Below are positions 1 through 9,228 of a DNA stretch of 15,963 nucleotides, piece after piece. This DNA is from Candolleomyces eurysporus (Eukaryota > Basidiomycota > Agaricomycetes > Agaricales > Psathyrellaceae): positions 1 through 15,963 of the forward strand of contig JANBPK010001173.1 of the NCBI GenBank assembly GCA_027579435.1, read 5' to 3'. Below the pieces are notes generated by a model. The model was given only the letters and a program-made list of their open reading frames with translations, made no database searches and was not told where the DNA came from. Position numbers and translations under genes: made by a program. Each line of letters begins with the position of its first letter. The first letter of the stretch is position 1.

Positions 1-315
1 ATTTCATTTTGTGAGACTGAGACCAAAAAGGGGTTAGCAATCGCTGTTGTTTTAGCTTGTACTGCCTGCAATCACCACATGGAGATACCCCCCTATTTCC
101 GCTACCTACACACGATGATTGCTGGGGTCGATGTCCTGACCCCGGAAGTCCTGGGTTCACTGGTCTACCACGCATATGATCCAGACAACATCATGTCGGA
201 CGATGTTTTAGCGGACTACAAGGAACCATGGTGGTGCGCCCTCTCGAGAATTGGACCTGTACCCCGGCGGCTGGAAAGTCTCGTCGATTGTTTGAACGCA
301 TTTCAAGAAGATTGA
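1..315 (+). CDS. Partial unrecognised coding remnant at left edge
   Basis: Frame 1 is open from the first base to a TGA at 313-315, about 104 codons, with the first ATG at 79. The peptide has no motif I recognise. It is mixed in composition, with several Trp, Pro and Asp residues, and does not look like low-complexity noise. The gene would start outside the window. The frame is open again after the TGA (see 322-624), so this may be the tail of a decayed gene, an exon with an unseen splice site, or chance. It belongs to the flank and not to the retrotransposon. Confidence 0.28.
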   Translation: MSFCETETKKGLAIAVVLACTACNHHMEIPPYFRYLHTMIAGVDVLTPEVLGSLVYHAYDPDNIMSDDVLADYKEPWWCALSRIGPVPRRLESLVDCLNAFQED

Positions 316-321
316 TGCCAA

Positions 322-624
322 ATGGTTTGGAACGAAAAGCCTATTCAGCCGCTACCCCCTGTCGATCTTGAAGACGCCAGAAAACTCCTCTCTCGGGTGC
401 AGCTAGCCAGTTGCAGTGCAGCGAACCTCCGCGTTGTTGGCCTGGAGAAGCTCGGGGAGAATTTGAGAGAGGCGGGATACAGGATTCCATTGAAAGCACC
501 GACCAACATTATACGCAAAGCCCGGCGGCAGATTGCCAATCCGATACAGAAGAAACCCACCAGGTGGGAGCTAGCACAAAGATTTGTGCTAAAATTTGGG
601 GGGTCCCTCGACGGTACAAGATGA
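322..624 (+). CDS. Unrecognised open frame, same phase as the preceding remnant
   Basis: This 100-codon frame starts at ATG 322 and stops at 622-624. It is in the same phase as the open frame at 1-315 and only a few codons beyond its TGA, so the two could be one gene broken by a nonsense change. The C-terminal third is rich in Arg and Lys. No family is recognised. A 119-codon frame lies on the opposite strand over the same bases, which weakens confidence that either is real. Confidence 0.2.
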   Translation: MVWNEKPIQPLPPVDLEDARKLLSRVQLASCSAANLRVVGLEKLGENLREAGYRIPLKAPTNIIRKARRQIANPIQKKPTRWELAQRFVLKFGGSLDGTR

Positions 625-879
625 GATTTACATATTGCATGTGTACTTTTACAAAGTATGAAATTCATGGAATCCAATAATTGACCCGCTGCATCACAAG
701 GCATGGCAGAACACTGGCTACCGAGTCTCGTTTACAGTAGGCTGGATTGACGCTTGCCTGCCTGGCATGGTAGAACCCCGGTGACCGTTAACAGTCCAAC
801 AAAGCCAGCAGGGCAGGGGCCACATAAAATATTGCACGACTATAGATGATGCAACTCGATGCGTGCAAGTTCAACATGC
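625..879. other. Short non-coding spacer
   Basis: No gene, RNA or clear repeat was seen between the left-edge remnant and the minisatellite. Confidence 0.4.
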
Positions 880-1085
880 CATGTTGACGAGGCAGCTGCA
901 GAATGCCGGCGAGTTCCCNTGTCATGTTCACGGTGCGGCTGCAGAATGCCTGGTTAGTTGGACCTGTCATGTTGACGGTGCGGCTGCAGGTGGCCTGGTT
1001 AGTTGGACCTGCCATGTTGACGGTGTGGCTGCAGGTCGCTTGCTAGTTTGACCTGTCATGTTCACGGTGCGGCTGCAGGTTGCTG
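880..1085 (+). repeat. Tandem minisatellite, about five units of 45 bases
   Basis: Units begin with CATGTTSACGGTGYGGCTGC at about 880, 923, 968, 1013 and 1057, giving a period of 43-45 bases. The rest of the unit reads roughly AGGTGGCCTGGTTAGTTGGACCTGT. Units 2-5 are close copies; the first is more diverged, and unit 1 to 2 contains an N at 919. The open frames over this stretch on both strands reflect the repeat and are not genes. Confidence 0.85.
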
Positions 1086-1139
1086 GCAGCATTCTGTATA
1101 GGTGCCACTGCCGTTGTCTTACCGAGGTTGACCCTGGCC

Positions 1140-1500
1140 TGGATACCCGCCGGGTTTACTTATCCCAACCGGGGTTTAAGGCTCGTGAACATTTTGGATA
1201 ACGCGCTCACCTGCGAAATCTTTGGGTGGTTCAAATTTAACTCCTGCCGGTGTTGTACCCGCCGGGCTTACTTATCCTGGCAGAGGCCCAAGGGCTGCAA
1301 GCATTTGTATCTTAACTGCTCAAATCTAATTCCTGCCGGTGTTGTATCGGCGGCCGGAGTTTATGTCGATCTGCCGGGGTTCTGGTTTGAAGTTTAGCTT
1401 GCCAGCAATTCATATGCCCTGGGCTTATTGTTCTTGCCGCCGGGGTTTGATTTCAAAGGTGATGGTCACACCAGTGATCTTGCCGGGGTTCCATTGAAAA
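1140..1500 (+). repeat. Degenerate repeats with a CCGG-rich core
   Basis: Related phrases recur. CCGCCGGGYTTACTTATCC occurs near 1147 and 1259, CCTGCCGGTGTTGTAYC near 1244 and 1333, and GCCGGGGTT several times up to 1490. Spacing is irregular (about 90-112 bases), so this looks like an old, decayed tandem array continuing from the minisatellite. No convincing gene lies here; the 105-codon open frame over it is repeat sequence. Confidence 0.5.
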
Positions 1501-1639
1501 GGTTCTAGTTGCAAAGGATCAATAACCAGAGCGCGTCCATCAGCAGAGCACCTGTGATTTTTGCACACCTCACCGAAGTTGTGATCTGACCACAACATTG
1601 GCGAGACGATTGTATCATTAACCCCGTAATTCCGTTAGC

Positions 1640-2290
1640 CGAGCAGCAGCCGCATTGTTTAGATGACATGAATTCAATTGTGCATGCAGCAGCCGCAGTG
1701 TCTAAATGGCCTACCAATCTGGCAGTTTCACCGCAGCCGCACTGTCAAGACAGCCCAATAATTCTCTTGGCTGATTTGGGGCCGCGCAGTTTAGATGGCC
1801 TACGACTTTCATAGAACAAGGAGCAGCCCCGCTGTCTACCAAGTCACGTTAATTGAGCACGACTGCAGCCGCATCATCTAATCCACTTGTCAAATGTATT
1901 GTGCAAGCGGCTGCTCCGTCTATTTGTTCGTTTCTTTTTGGTCCATGCAGCCGCTTTGCTTAATTGCCCCTCATGATGAGCTTGTATATTGCGGCTGCAG
2001 CGTCAAAAGAACCATGGCTTGGATGGTACAAACACCGGCCGCTGCATGTACTTGACCCTCGAACTTGCAACATCGGCGGCCTGTGTGTCTACCGAGCTTG
2101 TTTACATTCAGGGCTACCAGGGGCCTCTTCGTTTGCACGTCTTTTTTGTATTGCAACACAATGCGGCTGCTCTGTGTGTATGCCAAAAAAATTCTGCCGC
2201 ACGTGCCATGAAATTGCTCCGCCGAGAAACCCCGGGGGCCCGTCTGTCAGTTACACACCAGACAACCCCGGCAGCCGCTGTGTATTACAA
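1640..2290 (-). repeat. Degenerate array on a GCAGCCGC core
   Basis: GCAGCCGC or a close variant recurs roughly every 40-50 bases (near 1647, 1689, 1733, 1784, 1824, 1866, 1948). It is often followed by a relative of RYTGTYTARATGGCCTAC. From about 1910 onward the reverse form GCGGCTGC also appears (about 1910, 1991, 2163). It is the same core as in the 880-1085 minisatellite, mostly inverted, so the whole 0.9-2.3 kb stretch looks like one decaying minisatellite locus. Open frames across it are not supported. Confidence 0.5.
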
Positions 2291-2577
2291 AGGGACCTCA
2301 TTTAATGCAGCCCCTGGGGCTAGACCGTTAAACACGGGACTTAAGCGATGTGGGCTGGTGCATATAATATGGGTGCAACGGACTATATGCCCTGATGGAA
2401 TTACCTTTGTGGGGAGTGACCTGATGAAGAGATCTAGTATGGCAAGACAACTAACACACACACACACAATCTAACACCTAACACCAACTCAACAGCCGAG
2501 CCATGTGAGGTAAGTGGTATGTAAAACCTTTTGTAGTTGCGCCGCACCAAAATCAGGGGTGCGAATATGGGGGGTAG
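2291..2577. other. Flank left of the LTR, with an (AC)n run
   Basis: No gene was seen. An AC dinucleotide run of about 15 bases lies at 2454-2468, followed by CTAACACC-like variants. The five bases before the LTR (2573-2577, GGTAG) are the candidate target-site duplication. Its partner would lie beyond the right edge and cannot be checked here. Confidence 0.4.
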
Positions 2578-4405
2578 TGTAGAGTTACTAGAGTATTAAG
2601 AATTTAACAAGTTCTTCTCTCTTGTGCACACTAGTTCCAAGTAATCAAAGGGTACTCAATAGTCACACAGTTAACCTGTGAGGTTATATCTTTATAGCTT
2701 TGATCTTTCCTTTAACTTAGTATCACGCCACGCGAGATAAAGTCACAAAACCGGTCAATTGCAAACGCAAAGTAACACAATAAAAACAGCAGTAATTCTC
2801 TGGGGAAAAACTATGCTAAAAGAGTCCAATATGTATACTATCTGGAGCCGTGCGATCACCGGAGCATGATAAAATACATAGGTGTACACAAGATTTATAA
2901 ATAAAAAGAGTCCAGGCCCTAGCTAGAGAGAAATAAGGAGATAAAAAGAGGGTATTGGATACGCCAAGGTGCTGCTGCGNCCACTCCTGTGCTCGCGCTG
3001 ATGCATAGGTCACGTTATAAGGCTCAAATCACAACAAGACGAAGAACCAAACTCTAACACCAACACACACACAAAAACAAACACACCAAGTATCTTCAGA
3101 ATAAGAGTGGGCAAGGGTATAGTGAAAAAGCTCTAAGTCAAGCTGGACTTGGGCTTCGGAACGTAAACTTTGCAATCGCAAGTTCGAGGGGGGAGCTAAG
3201 GCTCAACCAGGTTCGATGTTATTGCTTCGGAAGCTAAACTTCGTAGACAACAGACTTCGACAATACACGGATTCGACTTCAGAAGTGAGAACACGGTCTC
3301 GACACGATATAACTTTTGACAACGCGATGAGGACACGGCCTCCGAACGACTTCTGAACTTAAACACGCAAAAGATAACAGAAAGGCTCTCGTAGATTCGG
3401 TGGGTAACACGGACCCGGACGCAAAATACAACGCTAGCTACCCGCTATATAGATTCAGTACTTAGAGTCCAAGATTAAATACTGTAAATAAGTTTGGCAA
3501 ACACATTCAAAACAAACAGAGATAAAAACACATGAAATTAACCCGTCCAAAAAGAAATAATCATATGAGGGTATCCAGGTTCCAGAACTAGGTCTCGACC
3601 TTCCTAGACTTGCATCGAGACGCATTCAGAACCACTGCCGAAACGGCACTCCACTACTTCCACATGCTTTAGATAGTTCGGAATAGGTTCGGAGGTGAGT
3701 ACCTTTGCTCCCGACCCTACTTCCGTCTATCCGGTTCGCTGGGCACCACTCCCAAGCCCTTATCACGTCATCGCCCCGGCTCTAGGCCTTCCGCATTCTT
3801 CCGCACGCCATGCTTTCCTTGTTATCCACGTCGGTTCGCAAGACCGAAACCTATCTCGGGTTCTGAAGACAGCCGAGAGTCCGGTCTCTACTCCGCATCA
3901 GTTCACCACTTGGGTCGGCTCTTCAGAAGTTCTCAACCGAGCCGCTTCGTACTTCCGAATCCAGTAACTGTCATGTTTAATTGACTTAACGGATTTGCCA
4001 TCACGTCCTCGAAGCCACAGAGTGACGTTACACCTTCCACTTAGCGAATGTCAGGGCGAATGTCCCTTGTAGTGTGCAGACTCTCTTCCTACGCCGTACC
4101 TCGCCAGGTCGGGCGCGCAGTTGTGGTTCCGAATCTATTCGCTACCCTTCGGATACGTTCGCAGGGCCTTCCTATTTTAAAGCACCACTGCCGAACCGTC
4201 GTACTTAGGTTCTGAGCCAGATCCTTGAGAGCTGCTAAGTCTGAAGCCGGGAACCGCTTCGACTCTTGGTTTCGCAATGTTCAGAAGACATGCTGAGTTC
4301 TATAAGTCGTTATCGTTACTTAGTGCTTTAATTCAGAAGCACTTCCGAAGAAAAGTTCTATTAATTCGCGATTTTTCTAGGGGTATGCAGGCAGCTGCCG
4401 TATCA
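2578..4405 (-). repeat. 3' LTR, about 1.83 kb
   Basis: The right border is set by the polypurine tract at 4406-4418, directly followed in element orientation by TGATACGGCAGC. The left border is the TGTAGAGTTACT at 2578, giving the usual TG...CA ends. A perfect palindrome GGCAGCTGCC lies at 4390-4399 near the outer U3 end. In element orientation a CTATATAG box sits at 3452-3445. Fourteen copies of TTCNGAA lie at 3095-4349, and none lie in the last 500 bases before 2578. The 5' partner LTR is outside the window, so the left border rests on the TG...CA rule and not on a paired copy. The 90-codon plus-strand frame at 3695-3967 is not supported as a gene. Confidence 0.72.
3445..3452 (-). promoter_or_regulatory. 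Candidate TATA box of the LTR promoter
   Basis: CTATATAG is itself palindromic. It sits in the only long stretch of the U3 region free of the TTCNGAA motif (3358-3624): nine motif copies lie upstream and five downstream in element orientation. This is the layout expected if it is the core promoter driving gag-pol, but no transcript start can be seen from sequence. Confidence 0.4.
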
Positions 4406-4418
4406 TCTCCCCCCGACT
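4406..4418 (-). promoter_or_regulatory. Distal polypurine tract (plus-strand DNA primer)
   Basis: On the minus strand this reads AAGTCGGGGGGAGA and abuts the TG of the 3' LTR, the expected place for the primer of second-strand synthesis in LTR elements. A copy identical over 20 bases (CTCCCCCCGACTTAAGATTT, plus strand) occurs at 9230-9249 just after pol. Confidence 0.8.
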
Positions 4419-4425
4419 TAAGATT

Positions 4426-4443
4426 TTCACTGTCCTCAGTGAA
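4426..4443 (-). other. Hairpin next to the distal polypurine tract
   Basis: TTCACTG (4426-4432) pairs with CAGTGAA (4437-4443) around a TCCT loop. The same position in the internal copy (9248-9263) has a different stem that still pairs, so the structure appears conserved while the sequence is not. Confidence 0.6.
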
Positions 4444-4450
4444 TTCCTAA

Positions 4451-4799
4451 CTGACACCGGTCCGCTTCCAGCTTATTTCATTTCCTCCATAACTTGTGGC
4501 GCGACTGGCGCTTCACCGTTCACCCAAGACGCCGGATCATCATATGGTTTCCTATTTTAGCAGGTACGCCACTTTGACATCAAATCGTCTCGGGATGACA
4601 GTTTTTACGTGTATCCGTCAAACGGTGAACTTTATCTCTCCTCTTTGAAATATCCAGACACATTCAAATGTGTTTTGGTCATCCCACCTGACCCTGATCT
4701 TCCAGAAGGTTCTGGAAATTTTCGCGAGTACATAAACTGCCGCCAGCTGTCTCTAAATTTCCACATCCTCTTTCTTACTCTCACTCGTCCTCCTACACC
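4451..4799 (+). promoter_or_regulatory. Upstream region of antisense gene A
   Basis: This is a non-coding stretch between the distal polypurine repeat and the ATG of gene A. A TATA-like TACATAAA at 4729-4736 lies about 65-70 bases before the ATG, the same distance as the clearer box of gene B. A pyrimidine-rich leader with many CTC and CTT triplets runs from about 4750 to the ATG. No TTCNGAA motif lies in this interval. Confidence 0.4.
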
Positions 4800-6702
4800 A
4801 TGGGTATTGCTCCTCTCGAAACTCAGGATGTTTTCGCGTCCACCCACGACATCTTTTCTCGGCAACTCAAGTGGAAGAAAGGGGTTCAGCCGGACGAGCC
4901 CGCTAGTGCCCTCGCCTTCCTGGCACCCATCCTTCCCCTTTTTGTACGTCTTCCTTCTCTCCTTTCTATGCTATCGTTTACCCCTCCTAGTTCGCGTTCG
5001 AGGTGCGGGAGAACCTTGCCATTCGGGACTATGCCATCATTGCCCAATTTCGGGCTTGGGTGGCTTATATCGTCGAAGAAAACCCCAATGTCCTCGACAT
5101 CCTGAAGGTTTCCAAGCGACAACGCACCATCCTCGAATCTATCGTCCCAAAACGCCCGCGCGCCCTTATTTCCTTGTCGACGCTCCCTTCCTCATGGGAG
5201 GAACACCAAATTCGCTCCCAAATCTCCTACAAAACTGATTCGGAAGATGAAGAAGATGAACTCGACGACGAAGACGCTCCCGAAATCGTTACTTTAGCAA
5301 AGGCAGGTCCCGCCAAGAAACCGGCTGGTACGCTCCTTTACTTTCTATCTGGGGTTTCCTCCACCCTTAGAATTGACCTCCCTGTTATCAACCCGGCCGT
5401 CAAACTAGTTCCGAAGGCCCCTGCTAAGGCCAAGCGCCCCCGCGATGACTCGCCGCCTATCAAAGTGGAAAAGGGCGCGGAATCGTCCAAGGTATATTTA
5501 ATCTCCTTCGGAACCGCTTCTCGCTCGCCAACCCCTTTTTATATAGGCCAAACGAAGCCGCCTTCGCTCTCCTGCTCGTTCCAGAGTGGTGTTATCTCCG
5601 TCCCCTGAACCTATCGTCTTGTCCGACCACGACACCAAAGCGTCGAAGAAACCTGCCGCCAAGCCTAAGCCTCGTCCGTCAGCTCCCAAAGGGGCCAAAA
5701 AGGCTGCCCCAGCTGGTGCGGCTAGTTCCTCGTCAAAGGACTCTCTCTTGCCATCCCTGCCTATCTCTAGCCCAACGAACGATTCAGCACTGGCTCCTGC
5801 TTTCCAGACGCTCCCCTCATCCGCGGCCTCCATCTATAGCATCATAGCGCCCAAATCAGCACTCCTCACCGACCCTGAAGCCGCTCTAAAGCTAACTTCC
5901 GTGAATACCTCTACTGCCTTGGTAAGTTCGCTTCCGAATTGCTATTTCCGCTTCGGCGCCTGCTTAACTTCTTTGTTAGCCTCGCATGCCTTGCCGGAAC
6001 CGGGCGTGCATGGAAAACCCGCTCGCTTGCATCCCTTACGACGGCAATTCTCGCAAATGTGCTCCCTGCCAGCAAGCACATTCCGCCTGTTCCTTCCAAC
6101 GTCACCGCGACGACACGCCGCTGCACGACCATCTTCGGGGCTTCTGGGACTTGGTGCAGGGTCCTTGCTCCACTGCTTGTAAGTCTTTTGTTGCTCTTTT
6201 CACTTCCGAAGACTTATGCCCCTCTTCCGAAGACGTCAACTGCCTCTACGATCGACTTTCACAGGAGTGGCGACACCTCCGTGACCTCACCGCCCTTGTC
6301 AACCATCAAGCTACTCGCGTGGAGTCCACCCGTCGCTTCCTCTCTTCATATCTGCAAACCCTGAAGCACAACAACGATCCTTTCGTCGACGAAATGGTAG
6401 ACCTCGACACCCTTCGCACCCTTATTCAGCAGCATCCTGGCGCCGTCTATGAACAGATGTGTGCCGTCGCGCCTCTTCCCTCCTATTTCCAGGTAGCTTC
6501 GGGTCGTCCTGACTCTCCACCTCTTTCACTTCCTCTTCCTGAAGGTGCCGCGGCTCTTGCCGGTCAAGATCCTCCGGAGTACCAGGGTTCGGTGACACCT
6601 ACAGGCTCGCAACAGGCCAGCCTGCCCTTCGGATTCGGCGTCCCGCCTCGGTCAGGTACCTTTGAGCCTCCTCCGACCTTCGGGTCTCTTTTTAATTCTT
6701 GA
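4800..6702 (+). CDS. Antisense gene A: Zn2Cys6-like nuclear protein, five exons
   Basis: Proposed exons are 4800-4943, 4991-5327, 5409-5491, 5547-5921 and 5980-6702. They join in frame to 553 residues. The introns (47, 81, 55 and 58 bases) have GT...AG borders. Intron 2 uses the 5407-5408 AG because the nearer AG at 5369-5370 breaks the frame. A fifth optional intron, 6179-6232 (GTAAGT donor, frame-neutral), cannot be excluded. Seen in the protein: a helical N terminus, an acidic run near residues 125-140, then Lys/Pro-rich basic segments, a SUMO-acceptor-type IKVE and a SUMO-binding-type PIVLSDHD. A cysteine array at about residues 318-350 has spacing C-x4-C-x6-C-x9-C-x2-C-x6-C. The Zn(II)2Cys6 rule is C-x2-C-x6-C-x5-12-C-x2-C-x6-C, so only the first gap differs. 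Helical segments and a Pro/Gly-rich tail follow. A DNA-binding regulator is inferred; no full-length family is recognised. It lies inside the retrotransposon, antisense to gag-pol. Confidence 0.78.
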
Positions 6703-7608
6703 GGAATCTTCTTTTAGTCACGATAGACGCTTCTCTCTTCTTCCTCATCTCTTTTCTTGTCGTCGACTCCTTTGCACATACCCTGCCACCCCTTTTCCTT
6801 TTTCTTGCATCGTCTTGGTCGTCGGGGCAGTGGGCGGGTTCAACAGCACCTCCGCTAGCTCTCGAAGGCTCTCTCATAGCTTCGGAAGCGTGTGGACACA
6901 CTGAGGTGGGATGCCCCTGGTGACTTTGTTGATACAGCTTATTCCTCTCCTTCCGAATCACCTTCCTTCCTGGTTACTTTACACCCCTTTTTCCTTCCGA
7001 ACCCACTAATTACCAAGCTTGTCGCTCGGGACTGGAGGCCGCTTCGTTCTTTCTCATCATCCGCTCTTTTACGGACTCCGAACCTTTCCGCAGACATACG
7101 ACAACAGAATCACGAGTAGGGACCCCCTGTATATATANTCTTTTCACACTACCTGGCAGTTACGAGAGCACACTGTATTTTTAATGAACTTTTTTTNATT
7201 TTCCGGGCCAATCCAAAGTGTGAAGTCCCCATGCTCTAAGAAAGAGCTGAATTAAGGCCTTCTTCTTTGTTCAGCTAAGTTCCTCAGTGCTCGCTATTGG
7301 TCGATCGTGCTTCCGAACCAAGACAAACCATCTCGAGGCTTTGTTCCTGAGTCCATTCGACTTCCGAACCGCTCGTCTATCAACTGGTGAGTGCCTGCGC
7401 GCCTTCGCTTGGTAACTCTCGGTGTCTTTTCCTTTCTAGGTCAGCCGCTCCTCCCAAATGGTCTTAGGGTTGGTCTGAGCACGCTGTCACCCATTGATGC
7501 TCTCCTCTAGAGCCAATCGTCCTATCAGGGCCCCCAAAATCGCTGAGGGTTTCCCATGGGTGATTCAGAATTTGTCGGCCGACTTCCGAAGTCCTCCTAA
7601 TTTTTGCA
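6703..7608. other. Spacer between antisense genes A and B
   Basis: No supported gene. The left part is pyrimidine-rich and likely holds the 3' end of gene A. Around 7130-7250 it turns AT-rich and contains two of the six N bases (7138, 7197), a GGGCCAATCC box at about 7204 and a short GCTCT/AGAGC hairpin at 7232-7246. Seven TTCNGAA motifs lie at 6881, 6951, 6995, 7311, 7362, 7564 and 7584. The last four are within 400 bases of the ATG of gene B and could be part of its promoter. Open frames here are short and not convincing. Confidence 0.5.
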
Positions 7609-7616
7609 TATATAAG
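7609..7616 (+). promoter_or_regulatory. TATA box of antisense gene B
   Basis: TATATAAG lies 66-73 bases before the ATG at 7682 and is followed by a pyrimidine-rich leader. TTCNGAA motifs at 7564 and 7584 sit just upstream. This gives gene B its own promoter, independent of the LTR. Confidence 0.65.
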
Positions 7617-7681
7617 ACAGGCACTTCGGAGTCCGCTTTCTTCACCCCCCTCTCATTTTTCTCTCTTATTCTTACATCTTC

Positions 7682-8966
7682 ATGCCTCCTAAGCGCAACA
7701 ACCAACCTCCTCTTGACCCTGTTGCGGTCCGTGCCAACTTCGAAAGAGATGGCCCCGGAACGCTGGATATCGTTTCTGAAGAGGCCCTCAAGCTCATCGA
7801 TCATCGTACCGCCATCACGGACCTCCTTGCCGCTGGCAAACCTGTTCCTCCGAAAATGCGTCTGAGGATGAGTTCTACCCTTGGCGCCGTCTTGCTCCCT
7901 TTCGCGGTACGTTTTTCCCTTCTTTCTTCCTCTCTTTCCGTCCCCTGAGAACTCTTGGCTTTAAGGACTACGACGCTGCTCATATTGAGATCCTTCGGAA
8001 CGTCCCCAACTTCGTCAAGCTCGTTCGGAAGGCCTCCGCCATTGTTCTTACCCACAAGACCTGGGCTTTGGAACACCAACTTGGTTTCTCTGACGAGTCT
8101 GCCAACAAACTGCTCGCCCTGGCGGCTGAGCTGAAGGTCGAAGCTGGTCGCGCCCGTCGCGATTCCACTACTTCTAGTCAGTCTTCCTCCTTCTTCTCGG
8201 GTCTCAACTCCTTCCGAACTCCTCTTTTAGACGCCTCTCATGTTACTACTTCTGGCGCTCCTGTTCCTGCTTCGGAAGTCTTAGTTGTGGATGAAGACGT
8301 GACCATGTCCGAGCCGGTTGCTACCCGTGGCCGTGGAAAGGTATTTCTTTTTGTCCTCGTCCCTTTATCCTTCCTTCTGAAGCTTCTTTTGTTCAGGGAA
8401 AAGCTGCCAACCGTGCTTCCGCTCCGCCTTCCACCCAGAGGATGGATTATTCCTCCGTCCCAGGCATTGACACCGGTTCTCCCGCGTTCTTTAGATCCAT
8501 GGCCCTGGCCTCCAAGCGTGCCCGTGCCGATAAAGAAACGCCTTCGTCTTCGGCCAACTCTAGTGCAGCTCGTACTGCTCACCGTCTGTTCCCTGATGGA
8601 GGGCTTCTGGATTTCAGTGTGTCACTTCCATTCTCGTGCTTCCTAACTGGTTCTGAAGCCTTCCTAGTTGATGACCGTGCTGTCTCCAACGAGTTCATCA
8701 ATTTGGTGCTCAGCAAGGCGCATTCTGCTATCACCAACTTCACCGATCGCGCAGAAAACGAAGAATCTATTCGCCGGGCTCTTGGCACCGTTCGTTTGGA
8801 GATGATTTCCGTCATCCACAAGATCCATTTGTTCACTGGTCATTGGGAGATGCTCAATAACGAGTATGCTTCCTTGAAGGCCTCTCTCGCTTCCTTCTGC
8901 ACCGTTCCGAAGCCTGTTGTCGAAGCTCCTGAGGTCATTCCTCTTGCGCCCGGCTTCGAGCTTTAG
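7682..8966 (+). CDS. Antisense gene B: unrecognised protein, three or four exons
   Basis: Exons 7682-7906, 7966-8340 and 8397-8966 join in frame, with introns of 59 and 56 bases bordered by GT...AG, to 389 residues. A further frame-neutral intron 8617-8658 is likely: it has a CTAAC branch-type sequence near 8643, and its removal takes out a hydrophobic stretch unlike the rest, leaving 375 residues. The start MPPKRNNQ follows a TATA box and a CT-rich leader. The first about 160 residues look helical and Leu/Ala-rich. A Ser/Thr-rich linker follows, with VLVVDEDV, which fits a SUMO-binding motif, then TRGRGK and a basic SKRARADK that could be a nuclear signal. The last about 100 residues look helical again. 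No domain family is recognised. Its place beside gene A and its motif-rich surroundings suggest a shared role, but no function can be assigned. Confidence 0.72.
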
Positions 8967-9228
8967 TTCTTCAGAAGTAGCCTCCTAGTCTTTCGTTCGT
9001 TCGGACTTTCGCCCTAGTCTTCTCTTTCATCTTCTCCACTGCTCCCTTTATTAATACAGAAAACAGTAGCTACTTCTGCATTGACCACTTGTAATGCTTT
9101 CGTACTCTCCTAAGTCTACCATCTTTTTAAAACCCACATCCTCTGTTTTTAAGTTTTTCTGTGCCTAGAAGGCTGAAATCACTGGTAAAGTCCGAATTTT
9201 CTGGCTGAGTATCTATACTTGGCCAACT
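8967..9228. other. Convergent 3' region of gene B and the pol end
   Basis: This non-coding stretch holds the likely 3' untranslated region of gene B: one TTCNGAA at 8970, pyrimidine-rich sequence, and an AT-rich TTTATTAATACAG at about 9049. Gene B runs rightwards and gag-pol leftwards, so their 3' ends face each other here. The pol-side transcript must continue through the whole cassette to reach the 3' LTR. Confidence 0.45.

Noticed and set aside
3695..3967. Open frame inside the LTR
   Set aside because: Short, no motif, and it lies in the motif-rich U3 control region.
4609..5238. Plus-strand 209-codon open frame
   Set aside because: It runs through the leader, exon 1, intron 1 and part of exon 2 of gene A in another frame; Pro/Leu/Ser-rich shadow.
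5328..5370. A 43-base intron in gene A with the nearer acceptor
   Set aside because: It puts the next exon in a frame that stops at 5406-5408. The 81-base intron to the AG at 5407-5408 keeps the Lys/Pro-rich frame.
5492..5584. A 93-base third intron in gene A
   Set aside because: The acceptor at 5584 leads to an early stop. The AG at 5546 gives a 55-base intron and a continuous frame.
7143..7224. Inverted repeat TTCACACT/AGTGTGAA, possible small transposon
   Set aside because: Only eight bases per arm, about 66 bases apart, with no target duplication seen.
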